In this document: positions 54,807 to 64,000 of the stretch, one piece after another
Layout of the letters: the number at the start of each line of letters is the position of its first letter
Position numbering within the stretch: position 1 is the stretch's first letter
NCBI GenBank assembly: GCA_948567375.1
Contig: OX419757.1
Coordinates: 29,140,001 to 29,204,000 of the forward strand
Direction: 5' to 3'
From: Lunularia cruciata
Lineage: Eukaryota; Streptophyta; Marchantiopsida; Lunulariales; Lunulariaceae
DNA: 64,000 nucleotides
The notes under the pieces: model-generated
What the model was told of the DNA's origin: nothing
Database searches by the model: none
The model's input: the letters and a program-made list of their open reading frames with translations, nothing else
Program-made: the position numbers and the translations under genes

Positions 54807-56148
54807 TGTTATTGCGGTGTGGATCAAGCAAATTGCACAAGGACAATTTGAGGAGAGCCAAGAGCCTCATCAAGCAATGGTTGATCTGATAGTTCTGAAG
54901 TTTGTAGATGTGTTTCCGGATGATCTGCCAAAGGGATTACTCTCTAATCGTGGTATGCACTTCAAGATTGAGTTATTGCCAAAGAGTACTTCATTGAATA
55001 GACCAATCTATCGGCTCTCACCAAAGGAGTTGGAGGAGTTGTGAATAACACTTATGGAGTTGTTGGAGGAGGACTTCATAGGATATTATACCTCTTCTTG
55101 GGGAGCACAAATACTATTTGTTCCAAAGAAGGATGGAGGACTTTGTTTTTGTATTGATTACAATAGGCTTAATAAGCAAACAGTGAAGAATGCATATCCC
55201 TTCCTTGGATTGATGACTTGCTTGATCAATTGAGTGGAGCACAATATTTTTCCAAGTTGGATCTCCATAGTGGCTATTAGCAAATCCCCATTGATAAGGA
55301 GCATGTGCAAAAGACTGTCTTTCGCACAAGGTATGGGTATTTTGAGTGGAGGGTTCTACCTTTCGGGCTCACTAATGCCTTAGTAGTCTTCATGGATTAG
55401 ATGCATCGGGTGTTGGATGGACTATTGGATTGGTACGTGGTGGTGTTCTTGGATGATATCTTAATCTATAGCAAGACAAAGGCTGAACATGTGAATCATT
55501 TATGAGAAGTCCTAAGACAACTACAACAATGGAAAATTTATTACAAGAAGTCGAAGTGTGCCTTTTGGCAAAAGGAAGTCACCTTCTTAGGTCACAAGAT
55601 CTCATCGGAAGGGATCAAGATGGAAGAGGAGAAAATCAAAGCCATTATTGATTGGCCTACTCCAAAGGATGCTATAGAAGTACGGGCATTTAATGGATTG
55701 GCTAGTTTTTACCAACAATTCATCTATTATTATGCTCATGTGGCTGCACCATTGACTGACCTCTTGGGGAAGAACTTGAGTTTCTAGTGGACCACTAAGC
55801 ATGAAGAAGCATTCCAAAAGCTGAAATATATGGTGTCTTCAAGACCCATCCTTCAACCATATGATCCGTAGCTACCTTGTGTGGTTGATTTTGATACTTC
55901 TAACTTTGCAATTGGAGCAGTGTTGCAATAGGAATTCTCAGATTGACACATACCATTGCCTTTGTGTCTCACCGACTAAGTACAGCTGAAAGAAATTACT
56001 TTGCTTGAGATCAAGAACAACTTGCAATGGTATATGCCACCAAGGTATGGAGGCATTATCTCTTAGGGAAACAAGTGATCATGCAAACTAATCAAAAACC
56101 ACTGTTGTAGACCTTATACTTGGAACACATGAAGAGTCAACATCATCA
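54763..56148 (+). pseudogene. RLG-3 RT and partial RNase H remnant (copy 2)
   Basis: RT N-terminus (HFKIELLPKSTSLNRPIYRLSP, 54,958-55,025), [20 protein letters not shown] (55,110-55,180), [14 protein letters not shown] (about 55,350-55,395), VVFLDDILIYS (about 55,440-55,472) and FLGHKIS, then AFNGLASFYQQF and RNase H pieces (WTTKHEEAFQKL, AIGAVL). Stops and frameshifts throughout. It contains the FNGLASFY segment that copy 1 lost. Confidence 0.82.
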
Positions 56149-58652
56149 ATATCAACATCATGCATTGCCATAGGATACCACAGAGTCCACTTGATTGCAA
56201 TGGTGTAGGACATTGGGTCAGGCGGGAGAGTTTAATAGAGCAGCACAAGCGCCACACCCTTTGTCTATGGCGAGTCCTAATGATGAGACTATCTGTCCCT
56301 ACGCTCACTACATCCTATAGCAGTAGAGGGACTACCACTAGAGATCTTAGATTATGAACCTAAGCAGCCTTTATGTCTTGATAAATCACTATTTGCACAA
56401 GAATTGTGCATTGCCCCTCGCCTTTCCTCAATAGGCTTGTCAGGGATGGTTTATGAGCACCTTAGAGATTGCTTCCAGGCAGATAATCCTTCTAGTGGTT
56501 TTACCAAGTTGTTTTAGGTGGCTATAGTAGTAACAAGAAGAGACAGTCTTATGTTTGTTAGTCGGGTGTTAGGTGCTACTCAACTTCTCACAATGGAGAA
56601 GGACATGAGGGGCATTAGATTGATTGCTATTGGAGAGATCTTTTTGCATTTAGTCAATTATACTATTGTCCTTCAACATCGTTCTCACTTTTGACAACAC
56701 CTCAGTCCGCATCAGTTTGGAGTAGCTACACTTGGAGGATGTGAGCCTATATTTCTAGGCATTAGAGCACTCCTAGATATCCATCCAGAGTGGGTCGTCC
56801 TACAAGTGGATGTTGAGAACACTTTTATTAGCGTCTCATGGGCATCCATCTTTAGAGAGCTTAGCAAGGCTGGTAGATCCTTGGCGAGTCTTATTCCTTT
56901 TTTGCGATCTTTTTATGGCTCTCATGCTTCCCTTTACTATCAACATGGTGGTTCACAAGGAGTCACCGTCTTGGAGTCAACTATTGGTACATGTCAAAGA
57001 GATCCTTTAGGGGGGCCTTATTTGCCATGGCTCACTTTAGAGCTCTCCTATCTACTACTTTGGCCATGCTAGGTTGTGTATTTCCCTCCTTGGTAGATGA
57101 TACACACATTGTAGGCCATGTAGATCATATTAGGCAGACCTTTGACTACTTGACTACCGAGCTACATCTAGTAGGCTTGAGAGTCAAGGTGTCAAGGTGT
57201 AGGGCATTTAGTGTTGTGTGGTCCCCTTTAGGTATCCCTTCCCACCTTGAGCTTCCAAAGGAGTGTATCACATCCATAGATGGACTTTGTGTTCTTGGAG
57301 TGCTAGTAGGATCAGAGGATTTTGTCACATGCTTCTTAGACGTTGCACTTGCAGAGGGTTCTCTATGTGGATGACCTTCCATTACTAGGAGATTCGTATG
57401 TGACATTTGGTATACTCTCTTCTAGTATTTCTCATTGACCATCTTACCTCATACGTATAGTTCCTTCTTATCATCCTTCTTATCATGTCTGAGAGCATTT
57501 GATAGGAGGATTATGGGAGTCTTTGGTGATATTATTGGACCAAGGACTTTTGAGTGTGTGATAGGAGATTTGGCACGTAGACAGATGGCTCTACCGATCT
57601 CATGTGGTGGGGTTGTCTTGCTATCTGTGGAGGAGATGGCACCTATAGCATTTTTGGGTAGTTAAGCTCTCTCAACACCCCTACTTTCCTCTCATTTTGT
57701 GGTTGCTGATAGGCCGGTTTTGGAGACTTATGTGATAGAGGTGGAGGGAGAATCCTTTTCTCTCTAGGTGTTATTGCGGCATACAAAAGATAGTCTATCC
57801 CCACAAGCACAAGAGGATTTTCCACCTTTTGCTTTACTCTTGTCAGATTGGACTAGAGGTTTACAATCTTCCTTGATGGAGTGACAATGTGAGCATACGC
57901 TACATTCTCTCTTAGTTGACTCGTCCATTCCTCAAGCTACTAGAGCACGTCTTTGCTCTTGCTCCGACAAGGGTGCAGGCTCTTGGATCCTATCTCGATC
58001 GTGCATTAGGGCATTTAGACTCACACTAGCTACTTTCTCTATAGCGATGAGGTTTCACCTAGGTTTGGTCCACCCATATGCATCTTCATTACTCACTTGT
58101 GAGTGTGGTTTTACACTAGAGGCAGCAACGGTCCACATGACATGGTGTCCTTTTGGAGGACAGAGTATAGCTACCCATGATGCCATTAGGGATATAGTAT
58201 TTGCTATGGCACAAGAGAGTGGATACTTGGCTTGGAGGGAGCGCTCGTATGCTTTGCGGACGACACGTGTAAGGGCAGACTTATACTTGGTCCGAGATGA
58301 TTAGGTGACAGTAGCGGATGTCGTGGTCATGGACCCTACGCGGGATACAATTTTGGATGGAGTGATTACTCATCTCCCTGGATGGGCGGCGAGAGCCGCA
58401 GCAGGTCGCAAGGTCTCCAAGAATAGGGGCATGCAACAAGGTCACCTCTTTGTTCCTCTAGCCTTGGAGTTATATGGAGCGATGTACACGGCATTTGACA
58501 CATTTGTCAGGGAGTGCGTGAGAGCTTATCATGTTAGGTGTCAGGGGGTACCACTCTCACTCTCATACTTTGTAGTATATTTTAGACAGCATGTGTCCAT
58601 TGCTCTACAGAGGGCAGTGGCCGGTGCAATCCATAGGAGAGCAATGCATTAG
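56149..58652 (+). pseudogene. Non-LTR-type reverse transcriptase with C-terminal Cys/His and HD-RD region, decayed
   Basis: A plus-strand frame with several frameshifts. RT motif A is VLQVDVENTFISVS (about 56,794-56,835), motif B is GTCQRDPLGGP (about 56,989-57,021) and motif C is FPSLVDDTHIVG (catalytic VDD at about 57,092-57,100). A thumb-like part follows (ECITSIDGLCVLGVLVGS; RTFECVIGDLARRQMALPISCGGVVLLS). The C-terminus at 58,047-58,652 has a Cys/His cluster (CECGFTLEAATVHMTWC), then HDAIRDIV, RADLYLVRDD, VADVVVMDPTRD and FRQHVSIALQRAVAGAI. The D-x(n)-VADV pattern could be a restriction-like endonuclease, which would fit a LINE-like element. I have seen this domain order as repetitive ORFs in non-seed plants but cannot name the family. 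No LTRs or poly-A tail found. Confidence 0.7.
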
Positions 58653-58960
58653 ATGATGTTTCTTCGGATGCTCCAGTTGTGTGTAGATCGTCCGACTTGC
58701 ATAGCTTGGATATCTTAGGTGCAGTAGGGCATATTTCTCATATAGACTCTATTGGTGCTTAGCCCCATGTTACCTTTTTTGTCTCTCCCTTGTACGGCTT
58801 GATGAGGTCTTCCCATCCTTCAGTTTTCCTACACAGTCGCCTTCCTATTAGACGGGGTTTCCCATACTTCTTGATATCACACGCAGTCGCCTTCTTCTCC
58901 TATTAGAAACTTTGATAGCCTTGAAGTGCTTGTAAGCAAGGTTTTATAAAGTCAACTTAC
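58653..58960. other. Spacer with short direct repeat
   Basis: No ORF. Two roughly 50-bp degenerate direct repeats (TTCCCATCCTTC...CACAGTCGCCTTCCTATTAG near 58,808-58,853 and CCCATACTTC...CGCAGTCGCCTTC...CTATTAG near 58,860-58,907), with a weaker relative near 59,700-59,745. They may belong to the 3' end of the upstream retroelement. The part next to 58,960 would be intron of the nucleoredoxin fragment. Confidence 0.45.
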
Positions 58961-59336
58961 AATTGCATTTTCAACATCTCGATCACTGGAGATGAAGATG
59001 ATCTGAAACGAGTTGCCAGCATTCTTCAGTTCCTTATACATTCTCGCCGACTTGGGTGTGAAACCTCGGCATAGAGAGCACCAATGAGCAGAAATGTATA
59101 ATCCCGTTGTTTCCTACCAATGAGCTCACTTTCACCTCCTTCGCAACTTGATTGACTACGAAATCTCGTTCTTCTCTGACCAACAGAGATTCAAGAGACT
59201 GGCCAGTATTAGCCCGAGCTTCCTTCTCAAGCCTGCTGCACCTCCTGCACTCTGTTACCTGTGAACCGGTGAGCAGCACTACCGAAGTCCCTGATCATAC
59301 CTACAGCGTCCTCCGTCCTCCTCGTCCGTTCATTAG
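58961..59336 (-). pseudogene. Nucleoredoxin-like fragment with WCSLC motif, frameshifted
   Basis: Read on the minus strand in three phases. The frames give an inter-domain helix (MIRDFGSAAHRFT), then GQSLESLLVREERDFVV and KEVKVSSLVG, then the thioredoxin core YISAHWCSLCRGFTPK and NSFQIIFISSDRDVENAI. This is the domain order of plant nucleoredoxins (thiol-disulfide oxidoreductases); WCSLC is a CxxC active-site variant of WCPPC. The exon ends at a good splice donor (minus-strand GTAAGT at 58,960). At least two single-base shifts are needed, one near 59,235 (after the VQEVQQ stretch) and one near 59,110 (GGAAACAAC, one base short). I call it a pseudogene, though base-call errors cannot be excluded. 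It is on the opposite strand to the GGT gene. Confidence 0.68.
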
Positions 59337-60974
59337 ATGACTGCCGATGGCTTCCACGCGAAACGGAGGGCGGAGTAATTGACAGCATGCGTCAATTGCA
59401 ATCGACACCTTGCGTCCGCTGCTCCTCCTAGTAGCACCTTGAGCAAATCAGCGGGCCCTCTCGTCGAACTGGTCGGTATATTCCATAACTCTGACCATAT
59501 TCCATAGCGTCTCGCTCGCTTACGGCCCCTCCCATTAGGTTAATCGTAAAACAGAAACTGACAGGCGATTGCATGTTAGATTCCGTAGATTACGGAAACT
59601 GTTACAATAGCCAGAGAACACAATAGACAGAGAACTTCTTAGATGATTTCTTGTACCAATACTATTGGCCCTATTTTACCTCCTGTATTTTCCTGTATGG
59701 GTCTTCCCATCCTTCTTGTCAGCCTACGCGGCCTTTCTCTGCCAGTGAATAGTTCAGTTCCATTTTGAGTGAAGGATATGCTCTTCACGAAACTCATTGT
59801 ATATTAACAGGGAACGGATTCCAGTTCACCAACGCTGGGGCCGGCAAGACAATTTGCTGGACAGGCCGTTACGTCGTTATGTGGGAACTTCCACGTGTAC
59901 GTCGAGAAGTAATTACCGGATTGCTAAGAGCGATCGCGCAATTCTCGCCGTTACGCCGCGAACGTGCTCCATGAAGAGTAATTAGGGTTATTTAAAAGGT
60001 ACTTATTATATATGATGTAAAATGTATTTTTTAACAAATATGTCCTCTGCCGAAAAGTTTTCATCCTTGGATTTGGACTATCAAAGATTTCAGTAACGTT
60101 TCGACATATAAAAAGAGTGGATAAATTCCAATGATTTTTCAGAAACAACTAGAAAAATACTTTTCGTTAGGAAAAATCTAAGTTCGTTTACTTCGACCAG
60201 TGAGTGGAGACAAAGGACGGACGATCAAAACGCCTCTAAATAGCGTTTCAGCTTGGCACCAGGTGAATAACCCGTATTTATCCTCGCGACTTTACGATCA
60301 TTTTCTCTCGTTCCTGGGATGCAACAATTTACTGCCGGCAGTGGTTAGAAATACGGCCCCCGGTATGTGCCTGAGCAGCTTCTTCACAGTACTACTATAT
60401 CCCGCTCTGGATTTGAAGCGAGGGACCGAATTGGACCTACGGTAACACTGCACAAAGAGCTGGATCTCATGGAGCACGATGTTGTTATATAGATTTCATG
60501 AGTAGATTTCGGGTTGACTATGTGGTGGACTTCACTGGCCTCGATGCTTGGAGTTTCTGCGAACATTGTTTGGTATCTTCGCCTGTGTTCTGAATGACAA
60601 CAGATGGGAATCATGTCAAATGGGAATGTCGTCACGGCTGTGGCGGGCAGATGTGGCCGAGGATGGGTCCCTATTCCGTCATAACGACAGATTCTGAAAT
60701 GAATGTTGGTCCCCGCTGACCGTGGAGTCAATTCATTCCGTTGACATCTTGAGAAATCGTCTCGCGGTGTATATTGGCGTGATCCCTTCTGCTTCCTCCA
60801 GGTCGCGAAGTGTGCGCGTGAAGTATAATACGATTTTCCATCAGTGGCAGCGCGGAGGATCAACTGAATGAGCACGGTTAGAAGGAAGCTTGTAGGGAAC
60901 TCTTCCTGTGAAATATTTATCTCTATTTCCGTCTTAAATGTTGATTTCCATGGAGCTGGGTAACTCATTAGCAA
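59337..60974. other. Low-copy intergenic region upstream of the GGT gene
   Basis: About 1.6 kb without a recognisable gene. Composition is more balanced than in the repeats (CpG-containing stretches such as GCGATCGCGCA at 59,930) and there are no retroelement motifs. A 196-codon open frame on the minus strand (60,384-60,974) shows no domain, and I treat it as chance. The last few hundred bases should hold the GGT promoter; an AT-rich stretch (about 59,985-60,130) is the only evident candidate landmark. Confidence 0.5.
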
Positions 60975-63900
60975 ATGGCATGTTTGCGCAGTGCAAATGT
61001 ACTGAATTCCTCGCTTTGCTCGAGTAACAGGAAACTCCGGAAGAACTCTTGGGAGGCTCGTAGATTACGAGCTGTTAAACCATATGGAGTAGTTTTCGCG
61101 GCTGATCGCCCAACGTGGTCCGAGGAAGGGAAGACGTTTCTGAATGAAGGAGGTAGTGTGCTCGATGGGAATAGATCACGAGTTGTTGAAGCATATGGAG
61201 GGGTTGTCGCCGCCGATCACATAACATGTTCGGAGGAAGGGAAGAGAATTCTGGAAAAAGGAGGTAATGCGATCGACGCGGCGATTGCAGTTGCTTTGTG
61301 TCAAGGAATTCTTAATCCAGGGGCGAGTGGAATCGGTGGAGGTGGCTTCGGGATAGTGAGATTGGCGAAGGGGAAAGCTGAGGCTTATGACTTTCGTGAA
61401 ACCGCGCCGGGTCTTGCCACTGCGGTAAGAGTAAACGTAGTTGTGGTGTACCTTTTGCGTTGGTTTATAGATACAGCAACTCAAATCATTCTTGAGTGCT
61501 ATGAATTTGATGTGTAATCTTCCAGATCAATAGAACAAAAATAAGTTAACTGCAGGAGAGCTTGTTACAGACAGTGTGTTACATCCTTGCACTAGCCCAT
61601 AAGAGTCTTCATCACACAATTCCTTCCATTCTCAGCGGATTAGAAACGGCCGTGAGAGTGTTTGAGATCAGTATGGTCCCATCTTTCGGCTTCCATTCAC
61701 GAACTGCTTGTCCAGAGAACGTTTTGGTCGTGTAAGCAGTACATTACTGAGCTTCAATATTTACAGTTGTTCATGTTTCGATACAGCATATGTACAATCA
61801 AGAAGATGGAACTAGAATTGGAAAATCCAAAGGTGGTTTATCTGTGGGAGTACCCGGGGAAGTAGCGGGTTTCTATAAAATGTGGAGTGACCACGGTACA
61901 CTTGCCTGGAAGGATCTGCTACAACCATCTATAGCCCTTTGCACTAACGGGTTTCTTGTGGAGAAATATCTGGCTAAGGAAATTGATGTGAACTCCAGAG
62001 CTATTCTTGCCAACAAGGGTCTCAGAGATGCCTTTAGTTCTTACGGTACACTACTGAAGGCCGGAGATCATTGCAGTAGGGATCAACTTGCCAAAACGTT
62101 AATTCAGATTGCAGAGCACGGTCCAGGTGTATTTTACGGAGGAGATATCGGTAAGAGTCTTGTACAAGATGTACAGACGGCAGATGGTATCATAACTGTA
62201 CAAGATCTTGAAAAATACGAAGTGAAAGTGCGGGAGCCTATAGTAACAGAGACCTGGGGTTATAAAATCCTTGGGATGCCTCCTCCCTCATGCGGAGGGG
62301 CTGGTCTCACTCTGGTAACGTTTCAGTCCACGATGTGTTTTCCTTTCCATGAAGATGCAGAATATTTTCAGACGTGAAGTTCCTCACAATCTTGTCCTTG
62401 AGATGTTGCGGTTGTTTTTCTCTGCTCTCGGATCTGTCTCAATTCCATCATAGTTTCCAAGTACAAGGTTGTGTCTTTAGGGAGATAGAGTGGAGGAAAG
62501 TTTGACAGGGAAGAGAATGCCTCCATTTGCATCTGGAGTTGAGTTTTTGGGTTCCTTTACGGCCGAGTGGTGATTTTTGGATTTTTGCTCCATAATTCAA
62601 TGTTCCTGAAATTTTGATCCATAAATGGGCTCTTTAAAGTAGAAATGACGGCTTTTCTTTGGACAGATTCTCAATATCCTTGCGGGGTTTGGTGTCGATG
62701 GTATCAAAGGCGATGTGGGCACACATCGCCTGATTGAAGCCTTCAAGCACGCCTACGCGATGAGAATGAACCTGGGTGATCCGGAGTTCTCGGACATCAA
62801 CTCTATTGTGCAGAACATGATTTGTCCCACGTTTGCCGAAGGGCTTCGATTGAGAATAGATGATAGGAAAACCCATCCACCCGAGTTTTATGGTAAAAGG
62901 TTAGGGTTCCACTGATACAGAGAGGTTTCATGTTTTTTTGTTGTTGAATTGTCCCGAATAATCTTCAGTGTTGCTCCTTTCACGCCTTTCCTTCATCAAC
63001 TGCAAGTTCTAACTTTCTCAGGCACTCGGGATGTGCAGATGGGAACAGTTGAACGATCATGGGACGACTCATATCTGCGTAGTTGATGCGGAGCGCAATG
63101 CTGTTTCAATGACCACAACAATCAATTATTCATTTGGATCCAAACTGTTGTCAGAATCAACTGGCGTCATACTCAACAATCAAATGAATGACTTTTCCAC
63201 ACCTAATTTTAACACTACGGGTGCTCTTGCACCGTCTAAAGTAAATTTCATTGAACCTTTCAAGAGGCCTTTGTCTACAATGTCGCCTACCATCGTGTTG
63301 GAGGTACGCGATGATTCGAAGCTAGTCCTGTGACTAATTTTTGGTTCTCCAGATGCACACTCTTAAATCTTAGAAGAATTGTTAGCGTTGTTAGCTCTAC
63401 GGTTTTGCTGTTTCTAGCTTATGGTGATTTACAAACTCCTATCTCAGAGGGTCTCTTACCGGCTCGCAGCACTAATACTAATAGCCAATAAGCTATTTCT
63501 AGCGGTGAGAGATTGACGTCTCTTGTATTTCAGAAAGGTCAACTGAGAGCTGTTATTGGTGGAAGTGGAGGAAGTAAAATCTTGACCACAGTAGCTCAAG
63601 TTTTGCTTAATCACATTGCTGGGCATAATCCCCATAAAGCTGTTATGTCACCTCGGGTGCACCACCAGGTTAGAGATCATCATTGTCCTTTGTGTCATGG
63701 TTGCTGACAAAATCAGTGTTGTGGATTGTGTTCATACCTTCAAGAGCACCAATGCTGTGCTCTATATCATCATCCAATTGACCAACTTGTTGGTACTTGT
63801 GCAGCTCGAACCCAATTTGGTGTTCTACGAGAATTACACGTATGTGGCCGGTGAACATGTAGAGGTTCCAAGCAAAACAAGAGCAGCTCTCGAACACGTA

Positions 63901-64000
63901 GGCCATGACTCAGACAGTGCGAAAGAGGCAGTCTGCCAATTTGTCCTTCACGACCATTCTAAACCTGTTACCATCAATGGCAACGGTGTCCACGTTGGAA
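60975..64000 (+). CDS. GGT: Gamma-glutamyltransferase (partial, 3' end outside window)
   Basis: Six exons can be joined in frame with GT-AG introns: 60,975-61,424, 61,787-62,314, 62,667-62,899, 63,038-63,303, 63,534-63,668 and 63,805 to the window end. The enzyme cleaves the gamma-glutamyl bond of glutathione and conjugates and transfers it to water or amino acids. Landmarks: NPGASGIGGGGFGIV, AYDFRETAPG (Arg binds the gamma-glutamyl carboxylate), GVPGEVAGFY, GMPPPSCGGAGLTL, EAFKHAYAMRMNLGDPEF and FIEPFKRPLSTMSPTIV. The autoprocessing/catalytic Thr is the first of DHGTTHICVVDAERN. GGSGGSKIL follows. The exon 3/4 junction works only with donor 62,900 and acceptor 63,037; the nearer GT at 62,893 breaks the frame. 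The ATG at 60,975 is the first in frame, but an upstream exon encoding a signal or membrane anchor is possible. Residues about 30-103 hold a tandem duplication (separate entry). Confidence 0.88.
61062..61283 (+). repeat. 111-bp tandem duplication within GGT exon 1
   Basis: Two adjacent 111-bp units (61,062-61,172 and 61,173-61,283) align from AGATTACGAGCTGTT and AGATCACGAGTTGTT onward. They encode 37 residues each: PYGVVFAADRPTWSEEGKTF... and AYGGVVAADHITCSEEGKRI.... The second unit keeps the family's GGNAIDAA end; the first has GGSVLDGN. Both are in frame, so the protein remains open. Confidence 0.78.

Larger units (their letters stand above)
52609..56148 (+). mobile_element. RLG-3 chromovirus, second copy, 3'-truncated
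   Basis: 5' LTR 52,609-53,020, primer site 53,022-53,033, then gag, protease, RT and part of RNase H. Homology to the first copy ends near 56,148 inside RNase H (KSQHHQ region). Integrase, chromodomain and 3' LTR are absent, and an unrelated reverse transcriptase follows. Unlike the first copy, it keeps the gag-protease-RT junction. Confidence 0.85.

Noticed and set aside
59765-59974. Short plus-strand frame in the intergenic region
   Set aside because: No motif, no splice context, and no second piece in frame nearby.
60384-60974. 196-codon minus-strand frame upstream of GGT
   Set aside because: No recognisable domain, unusual His/Ser/Arg composition and position in the expected promoter; most likely chance openness.
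62893-63021. Alternative GGT intron using donor 62,893 and acceptor 63,021
   Set aside because: Phase mismatch: joining leads to a stop within about 20 codons, whereas donor 62,900 with acceptor 63,037 restores the conserved KRWEQLNDHG sequence.
1-64000. CRISPR arrays, tRNA or rRNA genes, bacterial operons
   Set aside because: No regularly spaced short repeats of CRISPR type, no tRNA cloverleaf that I could recognise (only primer-binding complements) and no rRNA-like sequence; the gene structure is eukaryotic.

Overview
The window looks like nuclear DNA of a land plant, possibly a non-seed plant (bryophyte, lycophyte or fern). The evidence is stacked Ty3/Gypsy LTR retrotransposons, plant-type primer-binding sites (including TGGTATCAGAGC), a spliced gamma-glutamyltransferase gene with GT-AG introns and an exon of a plant-type nucleoredoxin. 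I cannot name the species. About 58 kb is repeats and the last 5 kb is low-copy genic DNA. Family names RLG-1 to RLG-4 and REP-5 are mine.

Layout. 1-4,933: the 3' end of a Gypsy element (RLG-2): integrase remnant, polypurine tract, then a very long 3' LTR (3,785 bp) that itself carries a decayed coiled-coil ORF. 5.4-16.5 kb: RLG-4, a Gypsy family whose integrase ends in a PHD finger; one long degenerate copy and one truncated copy, each followed by an LTR plus an extra LTR-head fragment. 16.5-52.6 kb: one old unrecognised repeat (REP-5) broken by nested insertions. These are an old RLG-1 element (19,989-28,674, minus strand) and a solo RLG-2 LTR (29,691-50,796, minus strand, 5-bp target duplication CATTG). 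The solo LTR is itself split by a chromovirus, RLG-3 (30,298-34,441), and by a very young RLG-1 insertion (36,548-49,722). 52.6-56.15 kb: a second, truncated RLG-3. 56.15-58.65 kb: a decayed non-LTR-type reverse transcriptase. 58.96-59.34 kb: a frameshifted nucleoredoxin fragment (minus). 60,975 to the window end: a gamma-glutamyltransferase gene (plus, 3' end outside the window).

The most unusual object is the young RLG-1 insertion. It is a complete element whose gag gene is interrupted by a second, 5'-truncated copy of the same element in inverted orientation. The result is a near-perfect palindrome: two 5,134-bp arms (39,213-44,346 and 44,589-49,722), a 242-bp spacer and one LTR at each outer end. 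The whole structure is flanked by a 4-bp target duplication (GACC), and the three LTRs are all 679 bp and almost identical. The two copies therefore probably joined before or during a single recent integration. A transcript from the 5' LTR would fold into a 5-kb hairpin, so the locus is a candidate natural silencing trigger.

Other signals that ordinary annotation would miss are heat-shock-element arrays upstream of the TATA box in RLG-3 LTRs, an extra zinc-knuckle ORF upstream of gag in RLG-1, a 1.1-kb GC-richer foreign block with 65-bp repeats replacing part of an old pol gene, and a 37-residue tandem duplication at the N-terminus of the gamma-glutamyltransferase. All retroelement genes except those of the young RLG-1 insertion are riddled with stops and frameshifts.
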